Source of the DNA: Alcaligenaceae bacterium
Lineage (GTDB): Bacteria > Pseudomonadota > Gammaproteobacteria > Burkholderiales > Burkholderiaceae_B
Assembly: GCA_013416485.1 (NCBI GenBank)
Contig: JACCEO010000004.1
Span: 124,001-188,000 of the forward strand
DNA length: 64,000 bases
Direction: 5' to 3'
A program made the translations under genes and the position numbers. Every line of letters begins with the position of its first letter. The first letter of the stretch is position 1. A model generated the notes under the pieces. That model did no database searches, had not been told where the DNA came from, and worked only from the letters and a program-made list of their open reading frames with translations. Positions 9,736-17,933 of this stretch are shown here, piece by piece.

Positions 9736-10953
9736 ATGTCATCCGTCCCCTTTTCTTCATCTCTTCGTTGGCGCGATCTTACCCATCCCGTTGTGGCCGG
9801 TTTGATCTCGGTCATTGTCAATTATGGCGGGACATTCATCCTGGTGTTCCAAGCCGCCAAGGTGGCTGGTCTTAGCCCAGAGCTGACGGCCTCGTGGGTG
9901 TGGTCAATTTCCATAGGTGTGGGGGTAACAGGGATCTTCCTGAGCTGGGTTTCCAGGGAACCCATCATTACAGCCTGGTCCACACCTGCGGCTGCATTCC
10001 TGGTTACAGCACTGGCGACTACGCCTTATGCGGAAGCCATCGGAGCCTACCTAATTTCAGCGGCAGCCTTTGTGGCATTAGGGCTATCGGGCTGGTTCGA
10101 GCGTGTCATCCGTCTAGTTCCGCCAGGTGTGGCGGCGGGGTTACTGGCGGGTATCCTGCTGCAGTTTGGTATTGGTGCCTTCGGCAGCATGAGTATCGAC
10201 CCATTGCTGGCGGGCCTCTTGATCATTGTGTATGTGGTGCTTAAGCGTTTCACAGCGCGTTATGCAGTGGTGGGCATCCTGGTGCTGGGTCTGGCCTTTC
10301 TGCTGGTTCAGGATAGTGTTGATCTATCGGGTTTGGCCTTGAGGCTGGCCGCGCCGGTCTTCACGATGCCTGTATTTTCACTTAACGCTTTGCTGAGCGT
10401 GGCTTTACCACTGTTCCTGATCACACTGACCGGGCAATATATGCCGGGTATGCTGGTGCTGCGCAATGACGGTTACAGCACCAGTGCCAACCCCATCGTG
10501 ACGGTCACTGGACTGGGCTCCTTGTTAATGGCGCCATTCGGTTCGCACGCATTCAACATTGCTGCAATTACGGCGGCTATCTGTACCGGCCCGGAGGCAC
10601 ACGAAAATCCGGACAAACGTTGGATCGCCGGTATTGCTGCGGGCGTGTTCTACATCGTAGTCGGTGTATTCGGGGTGACCTTAGCTGCTGTCTTTATGGC
10701 GTTTCCAGCAACCTTCATCACTACGCTGGCAGGTCTTGCGTTACTGGGCACTATCGGTGGCAGTCTTGCCAGCGCCATGACGGATGCTAAAACTCGTGAA
10801 GCATCGTTGATTACTTTCCTTGCGGCAGCTGCCAACATTACCTTATTAGGTATTGGCGGCGCGTTTTGGGGGTTGGTGATTGGTTTGGTGGCGTATGTGG
10901 GGCTTAATGGCCAGTTGCCACAAAGGGTGCTGAACTCTGTGAGGGAGCCCTAA
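9736..10953 (+). CDS. BenE-family transporter (benzoate/H+ symporter-like)
   Basis: This 405-residue membrane protein has about twelve hydrophobic segments. It carries BenE-like features: the PIITAWSTPAAAFL segment with helix-breaking Pro, RLVPPGVAAGLLAGILLQFG in the middle, and GSHAFNIAAITAAICTG. The founding member imports benzoate with protons, but family members near MocR-type regulators may carry other compounds. An upstream ORF start at 9607 would overlap the divergent regulator and adds a non-hydrophobic leader, so I prefer the ATG at 9736. AGGAG at 9718-9722 is rather distant, about 13 bases. The gene converges on the IclR-type gene with 8 bases between stops. No benzoate degradation genes are nearby. 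Confidence 0.85.
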   Translation: MSSVPFSSSLRWRDLTHPVVAGLISVIVNYGGTFILVFQAAKVAGLSPELTASWVWSISIGVGVTGIFLSWVSREPIITAWSTPAAAFLVTALATTPYAEAIGAYLISAAAFVALGLSGWFERVIRLVPPGVAAGLLAGILLQFGIGAFGSMSIDPLLAGLLIIVYVVLKRFTARYAVVGILVLGLAFLLVQDSVDLSGLALRLAAPVFTMPVFSLNALLSVALPLFLITLTGQYMPGMLVLRNDGYSTSANPIVTVTGLGSLLMAPFGSHAFNIAAITAAICTGPEAHENPDKRWIAGIAAGVFYIVVGVFGVTLAAVFMAFPATFITTLAGLALLGTIGGSLASAMTDAKTREASLITFLAAAANITLLGIGGAFWGLVIGLVAYVGLNGQLPQRVLNSVREP

Positions 10954-10961
10954 TAGGTTAA

Positions 10962-11741
10962 TTACAATAACTGCTTGGCAATATACTTAGACAAATCCAT
11001 GAGGCGAGGAATCAACTCCTCGTGCAACAAGGTATCCGTAATCATAAATGACGGGCCACTAATAGAAATAATAATTAAATCAGCGTCGTTATCCCATACG
11101 ACAGGGGTAGCGGCAGCGTTGACGTCTGTATTCCACTCACCTATGGATAGGCAATAGCCTTCGGTGTTGAAACGTTGAACCTCCCTGTCTAATGCGCTGA
11201 TGTGTTCTGCGCTGGCCAGGGAAGCATTCTTTTGCTGCAGTGCCGATAACAAATAGTTGCGTTCTTGTTCTGGCAATGCCGCTAAAAAAGCCCTGCCTAT
11301 GGATGTACTAATAATAGGCATGCGCACGCCACGCCCCATTTTTAATGTCATCGTAGTGTCGCTAGAGCAGGCTTCTAGGTACAACATGGATAGCCGATCT
11401 CGGGTGGCTAGGGAAATAAGCGCACCGGTTGCATCGGCAAGTGCCTGCATATGCGGGCGGGCAATATCGGCAATGCGTAGATTTGATAGTGCTGCGTACC
11501 CCAACGCCAAGACAGATGGCCCAACAGAATATTGCCTTTTTTTCGCGTCATGTCGTAGATACCCGAGTTCCACCAAGGTTTTGGTAAGCCGCGAAACCGT
11601 CGACTTGGGTAAGCCAGTGTGCGCAGCCAGTTCGCCATTCGACAGATGGGGTTCACGTGCGGAAAAACACCTAAGCAGCTCTAGGCCACGGGCCAAGGCG
11701 GCTACGTTGGATGATGGGAAACTTCCCTTTAGTTCCGTCAT
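10962..11741 (-). CDS. IclR-family transcriptional regulator
   Basis: The 259-residue protein has an N-terminal winged helix-turn-helix (about residues 12-70: ALARGLELLRCFSAREPHLSNGELAAHTGLPKSTVSRLTKTL). An IclR effector-binding domain follows (about 85-255), with SIGRAFLAALPEQE and a C-terminal SISGPSFMIT segment typical of the ligand pocket. Family members repress or activate adjacent catabolic operons in response to small acids or aromatics. It is divergent from the Liv transporter plus amidase operon starting at about 11.95 kb, and is the obvious candidate regulator. The short leader has a run of T on the plus strand (11755-11765) between the gene and the shared control region. Confidence 0.93.
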   Translation of the reverse strand: MTELKGSFPSSNVAALARGLELLRCFSAREPHLSNGELAAHTGLPKSTVSRLTKTLVELGYLRHDAKKRQYSVGPSVLALGYAALSNLRIADIARPHMQALADATGALISLATRDRLSMLYLEACSSDTTMTLKMGRGVRMPIISTSIGRAFLAALPEQERNYLLSALQQKNASLASAEHISALDREVQRFNTEGYCLSIGEWNTDVNAAATPVVWDNDADLIIISISGPSFMITDTLLHEELIPRLMDLSKYIAKQLL

Positions 11742-11948
11742 GCGGAATTAACCTTTCTTTTTTTTTACAAAATGGAATAGAATTAATCACACATTACACC
11801 AATCACAACTACCCGTCATATCAATAATTACTAAAAGACACCGTCTTAAACGGCACAAGGGGCCATGTGATGGGAGTAAGTCAGTAGTACATGTATGGCA
11901 CGTTCTGCCGCATATATTCAATTTCTTGTATGAATAATGGAGACAAAA

Positions 11949-13133
11949 TTGACAGTTAAAACCAAATTCCTGAAAAAAGGCTTGCTTGCTGTTTTGTGCG
12001 CATCAGCATTTTCGCTGCCTGCAATGGCACAGGTGAAAGTAGGTGTAATCAACAGCCTGTCGGGTAACTTTGCCGCCTTTGGCGAGCGTTACAACACGGG
12101 CATGCTAGTGGCATTGGAAGAAATCAATGCTAACGGCGGTATTAACGGACAAACGCTGGAGTTAATTACACAAGATGACCGTTCTGATGCACAAAGTGCG
12201 TTGGCGGCTGTTGAGTCCTTGAACAAGCAACAGGTCCCCTTGATTATCGGTTCGTATGCCTCTGGCATTACCGGTCCGGTATCTAAAGTCATGACCCGCC
12301 AGAAGATTCCGCTGATAGTGCTGGGTAGTGCTGACGACTCAATCACCAAGCCTGGTTCAGACTGGGTATTTCGTGCAAAACACAACTCCACCATTGTTGC
12401 CAATGTGTACTTTGACTACTTTGACAATCTGCGCAAAAGCAACGATGGCCTGAAAAAAATAGCCATTATGTACGGCAACGGTGCTTGGCCTACTTCCGTC
12501 AGTGAAGAAGGTATACGTCAGGCAGAAAAAAGGGGTTACGAAATTGTTGGCAAGCAGGCGTATGACCAAGGCACCACAGATTTCAGGCCCATACTGAATA
12601 AATTCCGTACAGAAAATCCTGATATCTTGCTGACCAGTTCGTATGCGGATGACGGTATTGCCATCGCTAGACAAATCAAGGAAGTTGGACTGAATACAAA
12701 AGTTGTGGCTATTGACACCGCTTCGTCCATGATCAGCTTTATCGAACAAGTAGGCCCACAAGCTGAAAATATTGTTTCGGCGGTTAGCTGGAGTCCCGAC
12801 GTTAAATACGAAGGTACTCCAGAGCTGTATCAGCGTCTAAAAGCAAAAGCCAAAGAAGAACCTTCATTTTACGAAGCAGAAGGCTATTTGGCATTAACGA
12901 TTGCCGCAGATGCTTTGCGCCGGGCTGATTCTACCGATCGTCAGAAAGTGCGCGATGCTCTTGCCGCAACCAATCTGAAATCGGCGGTTACCGATGTTGT
13001 TTTCCAGGACTACGACGGTTTCAAGGGTCAAAACCCTATCAAAAGCGTGATTATTCAAATTCAAGACGGTAAGCACGCTACTGTTTACCCAGAAAACCTT
13101 GCATCAACAAAAGCAAAACTCTCTGGTGAGTAA
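11949..13133 (+). CDS. Branched-chain-amino-acid-type ABC transporter substrate-binding protein
   Basis: This is a periplasmic binding protein of the Peripla_BP_6 (Liv/HAAT) type, about 394 residues. It has a Sec signal peptide (positive FLKKG, hydrophobic LLAVLCASAFSLP, cleavage after AMA) and then VKVGVINSLSGNFAAFG, the usual first strand. I prefer the TTG at 11949 over the ATG at 11937, because the GGAG at 11939-11942 lies six bases upstream of TTG and nothing similar precedes the ATG. It heads an operon with two permeases, two ATPases and an amidase, so the ligand is probably an amide-containing compound rather than plain leucine. That is inference. A strong hairpin follows the stop codon. 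Confidence 0.92.
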   Translation: MTVKTKFLKKGLLAVLCASAFSLPAMAQVKVGVINSLSGNFAAFGERYNTGMLVALEEINANGGINGQTLELITQDDRSDAQSALAAVESLNKQQVPLIIGSYASGITGPVSKVMTRQKIPLIVLGSADDSITKPGSDWVFRAKHNSTIVANVYFDYFDNLRKSNDGLKKIAIMYGNGAWPTSVSEEGIRQAEKRGYEIVGKQAYDQGTTDFRPILNKFRTENPDILLTSSYADDGIAIARQIKEVGLNTKVVAIDTASSMISFIEQVGPQAENIVSAVSWSPDVKYEGTPELYQRLKAKAKEEPSFYEAEGYLALTIAADALRRADSTDRQKVRDALAATNLKSAVTDVVFQDYDGFKGQNPIKSVIIQIQDGKHATVYPENLASTKAKLSGE

Positions 13134-13144
13134 AGTGATTTAAC

Positions 13145-13182
13145 CAGCGCTGCATGTCCATAGTTACGGGCATGCAGCGCTG
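13145..13182 (+). terminator. Intercistronic hairpin after binding-protein gene
   Basis: CAGCGCTGCATG (13145-13156) and CATGCAGCGCTG (13171-13182) form a perfect 12-bp stem with a 14-base loop, starting 11 bases after the stop codon. Flanking AACC and GGTT can extend it past a small bulge. No U-run follows, so it more likely protects upstream mRNA or reduces read-through into the permease genes than terminates fully. Confidence 0.7.
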
Positions 13183-13246
13183 TCTGGTTTAACCCCATAG
13201 GTTGGACCAGCTCTACTAATTTATTCAGTTTGGCCAAAGGTCTTTT

Positions 13247-14131
13247 ATGATCGATTATGTTTCCTTTTTTCAGAATCTTTCCAATGGGATTCTGATAGGA
13301 GCTGTTTACGCATTGATAGGCGTGGGGCTCACGCTAGTTTTTGGCGTTATGCGTACCATCAACTTCGCCCATGGCGATTTTGTTGTGTTAGGTATGTATT
13401 TTGCCGTGGTCTTAAATAATATGTTCGGATGGGATCCCTATCTGACCTTGGTTTTCGCTATTCCCTTAGGCTTTTTGGTAGGGGCGGCCATACAAAAATT
13501 TGTACTGACACGTGTCATTGATGACAAGCCCGAGACCATGATGTTGGCAACATTGGGTGTGTCTTTGGTCATTGCCAATCTGTTGCTATTGGTTTTTGGT
13601 GGAGAACCAAAATCCGTCAACGTGTCATATGCGTCCAGCACACTGTCGTTGGGTGAAATTAGAATTTCCGTAGTCCTGCTGTTTGCTGGCATAGCAACAT
13701 TTATCGTGATCAGTGCCTTGTACTTGCTGTTAGATAAAACAGAGGTGGGAAGGGCTATTAAAGCGACGGCCGAAAACCGACTTGGTGCAGAGCTGGTCGG
13801 CGTAAATACGAAAAGAATTCAAGCGATTGTTTTTGGTTTAGGTATGGCGTTGGCCGTAACCGCAGGGGTGTCCTTGATTCCTTTGCTGTTTGCATCGCCG
13901 GTTACCACTGGGGCGTTGTTCACACTCAAGGCGTTTGTAGTCACCGTATTGGGTGGGCTAGGACGTATTGGTGCGGCGGTGGTCGGCGGCCTACTTTTAG
14001 GGGTTGTAGAAGTATTGGGTGCGTCTTATTTGGATGCCGCCTACCGCGATGCATACGGTCTTCTGGTGTTCATCGTCGTTTTGTTGGTTAAGCCGGAAGG
14101 TCTCTTTGGTAAGTCGGTGAATAGAGTATGA
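13247..14131 (+). CDS. LivH-type ABC transporter permease
   Basis: The 294-residue inner-membrane permease of the branched-chain amino acid family begins with NLSNGILIGAVYALIGVGLTLVFGVMRTINFAHGDFVVLGMY, the characteristic LivH N-terminus. About eight hydrophobic segments follow. The cytoplasmic coupling segment near KAFVVTVLGGLGRIGAAVVGG and the C-terminal RPEGLFG-like KPEGLFG are family hallmarks. AAAGG at 13236-13240 is its Shine-Dalgarno. The stop overlaps the next gene as ATGA (14128-14131). It forms the transmembrane channel with the LivM-type protein in the putative amide importer. Confidence 0.94.
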   Translation: MIDYVSFFQNLSNGILIGAVYALIGVGLTLVFGVMRTINFAHGDFVVLGMYFAVVLNNMFGWDPYLTLVFAIPLGFLVGAAIQKFVLTRVIDDKPETMMLATLGVSLVIANLLLLVFGGEPKSVNVSYASSTLSLGEIRISVVLLFAGIATFIVISALYLLLDKTEVGRAIKATAENRLGAELVGVNTKRIQAIVFGLGMALAVTAGVSLIPLLFASPVTTGALFTLKAFVVTVLGGLGRIGAAVVGGLLLGVVEVLGASYLDAAYRDAYGLLVFIVVLLVKPEGLFGKSVNRV

Positions 14132-15075
14132 ACAAAAATATCTTGTTTTTTGTTGGCCTTATGGTCGCTGCCGCGCTGTACCCGATTACGTCGTCTGCAT
14201 ATATTACGGTTGGCATTACGGTGTTGTTGTTTGCGGGTTGGGCAACATCCTGGAACTTATTGGGTGGTTGGGCGGGACAGTTAAGCTTAGGGCATGCCAG
14301 TTTCCTTGGATTGGGGGCTTATTTTGTGGCCATAGGGTCATCCCAGTTTGGCTTGGCACCGTGGTGGTCAATATTGTTGGCTATGGGGGCTGCTGTTGTC
14401 ATGGCCTTTGTTTGGGGCAAGCTCACCTTCGGTTTGCGCGGCCCTTACTTTGCGTTGTCGACCATTGCTATTGCTGAAATTCTTAGGCTAGTAGCCATTA
14501 ATGAAGGCTGGCTGACCGGTGGGGCCTCTGGGGTGTTCATTGACACACTGCCAGAACCTTTTGGCATAGATTTGTTCGACAGAACCACTCAATACTACTT
14601 GGCGTTGCTGTATGCAGGCATCACTATTGCCATAACCATATTCATTTCTACACGGCAATTTGGCTATCAACTAAAGGCCGTCCGGGACAATGAAGAAGCC
14701 GCAATGGCAGCGGGAATCAACCCTACGGTAGTTAAGCAGAAAGCCTTTATTCTGTCAGGGGTCCTGACGGCTTTGGGTGGTGGTATCTATGGCATATTTT
14801 TATCCTTCATAGAACCTCATATCATTTTTAATCTACTGATTTCCATACAAATAGCGCTTACGGTCATTATTGGTGGGCGCGGGACCATCTGGGGGCCCAC
14901 GGTGGGGGCCGTGTTGTTAGTGGTTTCTGGTGAAATATTTAGGAACGCCTTTGCACAAGCCAATATGTTGCTTTATGGCGTGCTGATTTTGATCGTCATC
15001 TTGGCATTACCTCGAGGCATTGTCGGAGAGTATGTGCATAAAGTAACAAGGAGAAAATATGCAAACCGTACTTAA
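14128..15075 (+). CDS. LivM-type ABC transporter permease
   Basis: The 315-residue permease is the partner of the preceding LivH-type protein. It contains ATSWNLLGGWAGQLSLGHASFLGLGAY, the standard LivM motif, then LRGPYFALSTIAIAEI. The cytoplasmic loop near KAVRDNEEAAMAAGI contacts the ATPases, and IALTVIIGGRGTIWGPTVGA lies near the C-terminus. Start and stop are both coupled: it overlaps livH by four bases and livG by 17 bases. The protein has roughly eight to ten hydrophobic segments. It lacks the N-terminal extra helices of some LivM proteins, so it is on the short side but complete. Confidence 0.94.
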   Translation: MNKNILFFVGLMVAAALYPITSSAYITVGITVLLFAGWATSWNLLGGWAGQLSLGHASFLGLGAYFVAIGSSQFGLAPWWSILLAMGAAVVMAFVWGKLTFGLRGPYFALSTIAIAEILRLVAINEGWLTGGASGVFIDTLPEPFGIDLFDRTTQYYLALLYAGITIAITIFISTRQFGYQLKAVRDNEEAAMAAGINPTVVKQKAFILSGVLTALGGGIYGIFLSFIEPHIIFNLLISIQIALTVIIGGRGTIWGPTVGAVLLVVSGEIFRNAFAQANMLLYGVLILIVILALPRGIVGEYVHKVTRRKYANRT

Positions 15076-15775
15076 GGCTGATGGCATCAAGGTTCAATAT
15101 GGCGGTCTTATCGCTGTAAATAACGTATCGTTGTCCTTGGAAAAAGGGCAAGTGTTAGGCTTAATCGGCCCCAACGGTGCCGGCAAATCCACCTTGTTTA
15201 ATGCGATTACGGGGTTTGCGCCCATCAACTCAGGGAAAATCACGTTTCTTGATCAGGATGTGACGCACTTGCCGCCCTATGTCAGAACCAGGCAGGGTAT
15301 GGGCCGCACTTTTCAAACTGAACGGCCTTACGAAGATTTAACCGTCTTGGAAAACGTTTTGGTGGCTGCGTTCCTGAAGAACCCCAAACGTAAAGATGCA
15401 GAGCGAGTGGCATTATCCGCGCTGGAAAAAGTCGGCTTGCTGGATAGGGCGTATCAACTGTCATCCGACTTGAACCTGGCCAGATTACGGCGCCTGGAAT
15501 TGGCCAAAGCCTTGGCACTAGAGCCGCAGGTGCTGTTCCTGGATGAAATTATGGCTGGCTTGAATCCGCCCGCCCTAAAGGAAATGATAGAGTTCGTCCG
15601 GACGCTAACAGCAACAGGTATGTCAGTTGTCATGGTCGAACATATTATGGAAGCAATTATTCAGCTTGCGGATCATGTCATCGTTTTGGCCAGTGGAAAT
15701 AAGATAGCGGAAGGGACGGCTTCTGAAGTGATTAATGATGAAAAAGTCATAGAAGCGTATCTGGGGACGGATTAA
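15059..15775 (+). CDS. LivG-type ABC transporter ATP-binding protein
   Basis: The 238-residue ATPase has Walker A GPNGAGKST, a Q-loop around GRTFQTERPYEDLTVLENVL, Walker B VLFLDEIMAGLNP and an H-loop at VMVEHIMEAI. The ABC signature reads LNLARLRRLELAKAL rather than LSGGQ. This degenerate form is usual for one of the two Liv ATPases. It starts within the end of the LivM gene, with AAGGAG at 15048-15053 as a clear Shine-Dalgarno. It pairs with the LivF-type protein immediately downstream to power import. Confidence 0.94.
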   Translation: MQTVLKADGIKVQYGGLIAVNNVSLSLEKGQVLGLIGPNGAGKSTLFNAITGFAPINSGKITFLDQDVTHLPPYVRTRQGMGRTFQTERPYEDLTVLENVLVAAFLKNPKRKDAERVALSALEKVGLLDRAYQLSSDLNLARLRRLELAKALALEPQVLFLDEIMAGLNPPALKEMIEFVRTLTATGMSVVMVEHIMEAIIQLADHVIVLASGNKIAEGTASEVINDEKVIEAYLGTD

Positions 15776-15778
15776 TAC

Positions 15779-16504
15779 ATGAGCACGAATGATGAAGTAA
15801 TCCTAAAAGTTGATGGGATAGATCTTGGTTATGGCACCTTGCAGGTGGTTCATAATGTGTCCCTAGAGGTCAAAAAGAACGAGCTGGTAGGTTTGGTCGG
15901 TGGTAATGGCAGTGGCAAGTCCACCATGCTGCGGGCTGTCTCTGGCATGATCCGGCCCTGGAAGGGCAGTATCTTATTCAAGGGCGAAGAAATTTCCGGC
16001 CTTGAGCCCCATCAGATGGCAGAAAGGGGCCTGGCCCACGTGCCTATGGGTCGCCAGCTTTTTCCTAACCTAACGGTGAAAGACAACATTTTGTTGGGCA
16101 GTTATTTGCCTCGCCTTAGGGCAAATAGGCATAAGAATTTAGATCGGGTCTTTTCATTGTTTCCTGACATCGAAAAGTTTGCCAGTATTGAGGCCGGCGC
16201 ATTGTCGGGTGGACAGCAGCAGATGGTTGCCATCGGTCGTGGCCTGATGCTGGAACCAGACTTGTTAATCATGGACGAGCCTAGCCTAGGCTTGTCACCG
16301 TTGTATGTGAAACAAGTGATGCGGGCCATACGTCAGGTTGCCGATTTGGGCTTCCCGGTGCTATTGGTAGAGCAAAATATTAAACAAGTACTGCAGTTCA
16401 GCCACCGGGCTTATGTGCTTGAAAATGGTCGCTTGGTTCTGGAAGGACCGTCATCAGAGCTAGAAGGGCACCCCTTAATTAGAAAGGCGTATCTGGGCTT
16501 ATAA
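15779..16504 (+). CDS. LivF-type ABC transporter ATP-binding protein
   Basis: The 241-residue ATPase has Walker A GGNGSGKST, the signature LSGGQQQMVAIGRGL, Walker B LLIMDEPSLGLSP and an H-loop replaced by VEQNIKQ, as is common in LivF proteins. The segment GRQLFPNLTVKDNILLG is the typical LivF Q-loop region. It begins three bases after the livG stop without a strong Shine-Dalgarno, so translation is probably coupled. With the preceding genes it completes a five-component importer. The amidase follows 44 bases later. Confidence 0.94.
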   Translation: MSTNDEVILKVDGIDLGYGTLQVVHNVSLEVKKNELVGLVGGNGSGKSTMLRAVSGMIRPWKGSILFKGEEISGLEPHQMAERGLAHVPMGRQLFPNLTVKDNILLGSYLPRLRANRHKNLDRVFSLFPDIEKFASIEAGALSGGQQQMVAIGRGLMLEPDLLIMDEPSLGLSPLYVKQVMRAIRQVADLGFPVLLVEQNIKQVLQFSHRAYVLENGRLVLEGPSSELEGHPLIRKAYLGL

Positions 16505-16548
16505 GTCCTGCACTTACACTATTGGAACTTTTTTCGGAGGTATCGGTA

Positions 16549-17928
16549 ATGAATGATTTGCCATTGGACCCGTTCAGTGAAGGTGGTCTAGAAGGTTTTG
16601 CAAAAGACTTCCGCGCAGGAAAAACAACATCGGAAGCGGTGACTAAAGTCTATTTAGAGCGCATCCAAGCCTTGGATACCAAGCTGGGTGCGTTTGAAAA
16701 CGTGGCCGCCGACAGCGCGCTGGCTACTGCCAGAGCTATGGATTTGTTGATACAGGCTGGCACTGACTTAGGCCCTCTAATGGGTGTGCCGGTTGCAATT
16801 AAAGATGTCTTTGTTATCTCTGGTATGCCCAAGCCCAAGGTAGGTTCAAATATCACGCTGCCAGATGTGATGGGTCCTGCAGAAGCAACATTCATTCACG
16901 CCTTAAGAAGAGCGGGGTGTGTGTTTTTAGGGCAAACCAAAGCCGTGGAATTGTGTTTGGGTATTACTGGACAATCCTCTCCCAGGGGTACGCCTTGGAA
17001 TCCGGTCGATATGGAAAACCATCGTGCTCCAGGTGGATCTAGCTCGGGTTCGGCGGTGGCTATGGCTGCAGGCATGTGTGCATTTGCCATAGGCTCTGAT
17101 TCAGGTGGTTCCGTCCGAGTCCCCGCTGCATTTAATGGTGTGTTTGGTATAAAGACGACAGCAGGATTTTGGCCCGTAGATGGCGCATTTCCGCTGGATC
17201 CCAGAGTCGATACCATAGGCTTAATCACTCGGTCTGCTAAAGACGCCCTGTTAGCGTTCAACACCATATCCGCCGTATTGTTTGGTGGTGAATATCAGCC
17301 GCGTCGCTCTGGTGTACGTCTGGATCGCTTGTGTTTTGGCGTGCCTGAAAATCATTTTGGTGATAACGTTAATCCACAAATTAGCGATGCCTTCCAAAAA
17401 GCCAACCAGCATCTGGCCGCGAAAGGCTGTTTGTTGGAAAGCATAGTTGTTCCTGAAGCCCCCGAGCGTGCCGGGTATTTCCCTGTGTCTATGCCGTCAG
17501 CGCTGCTGTCAATATTAGGGACAGAAAATTTTCAGGCTCAAAAGGATGTGATGGATCCCGTTATTGCAAAACGGATAGAGTCTGGGCTAGATGTAAAAGC
17601 CTATGAATTTCTGGCACTAGAGGACAAAAGGACCAAAAGCAAAGCCGCGGTTGCTGAACGGTTCATAGGGTTTGATGCTTGGGTTAGCCCAACAACGGCC
17701 GATTTTCCTCCATTGGTCTCAGACTTAGAACACCCTCAAAAAGGCATGCAACTGGCGTTGGGTATGACCCAAAATACACAGCCAGCAAATTACCTGGGCT
17801 TATGTGCTGTATCTATGCCCTTGCCCGTCGATGGCTTGCCTATAGGTTATCAACTGATGGGTGCGCCTAATACGGATCAGCGACTCTTAGAAATAGCCGT
17901 GGAAATCGAGACTACGTTCTCGAAATAG
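16549..17928 (+). CDS. Amidase (amidase signature family)
   Basis: This is a 459-residue amidase-signature enzyme that hydrolyses a carboxamide to an acid and ammonia. The catalytic Lys lies in PVAIKDVFV (about residue 85), the cis-Ser in the GGSSSGSAVAMAAGM segment and the nucleophilic Ser in SDSGGSVRVPAAF. I chose the ATG at 16549, which has CGGAGG at 16535-16540, over an ORF start 27 bases upstream. Its place at the end of a Liv-type ABC operon under a divergent IclR regulator suggests that the importer brings in the amidase substrate as a nitrogen or carbon source. The family also includes allophanate hydrolase and GatA. No allophanate-specific C-terminal domain and no gatB/gatC neighbours are present. 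Confidence 0.9.
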   Translation: MNDLPLDPFSEGGLEGFAKDFRAGKTTSEAVTKVYLERIQALDTKLGAFENVAADSALATARAMDLLIQAGTDLGPLMGVPVAIKDVFVISGMPKPKVGSNITLPDVMGPAEATFIHALRRAGCVFLGQTKAVELCLGITGQSSPRGTPWNPVDMENHRAPGGSSSGSAVAMAAGMCAFAIGSDSGGSVRVPAAFNGVFGIKTTAGFWPVDGAFPLDPRVDTIGLITRSAKDALLAFNTISAVLFGGEYQPRRSGVRLDRLCFGVPENHFGDNVNPQISDAFQKANQHLAAKGCLLESIVVPEAPERAGYFPVSMPSALLSILGTENFQAQKDVMDPVIAKRIESGLDVKAYEFLALEDKRTKSKAAVAERFIGFDAWVSPTTADFPPLVSDLEHPQKGMQLALGMTQNTQPANYLGLCAVSMPLPVDGLPIGYQLMGAPNTDQRLLEIAVEIETTFSK

Positions 17929-17933
17929 GGTTG

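Noticed and set aside
11755-11765. T-rich run as an intrinsic terminator
   Set aside because: No stem precedes it on the plus strand; it lies in the leader of the IclR-type gene.
12357-12761. Antisense ORF (134 codons) within the binding-protein gene
   Set aside because: Shadow of a clearly coding frame, without start signals.
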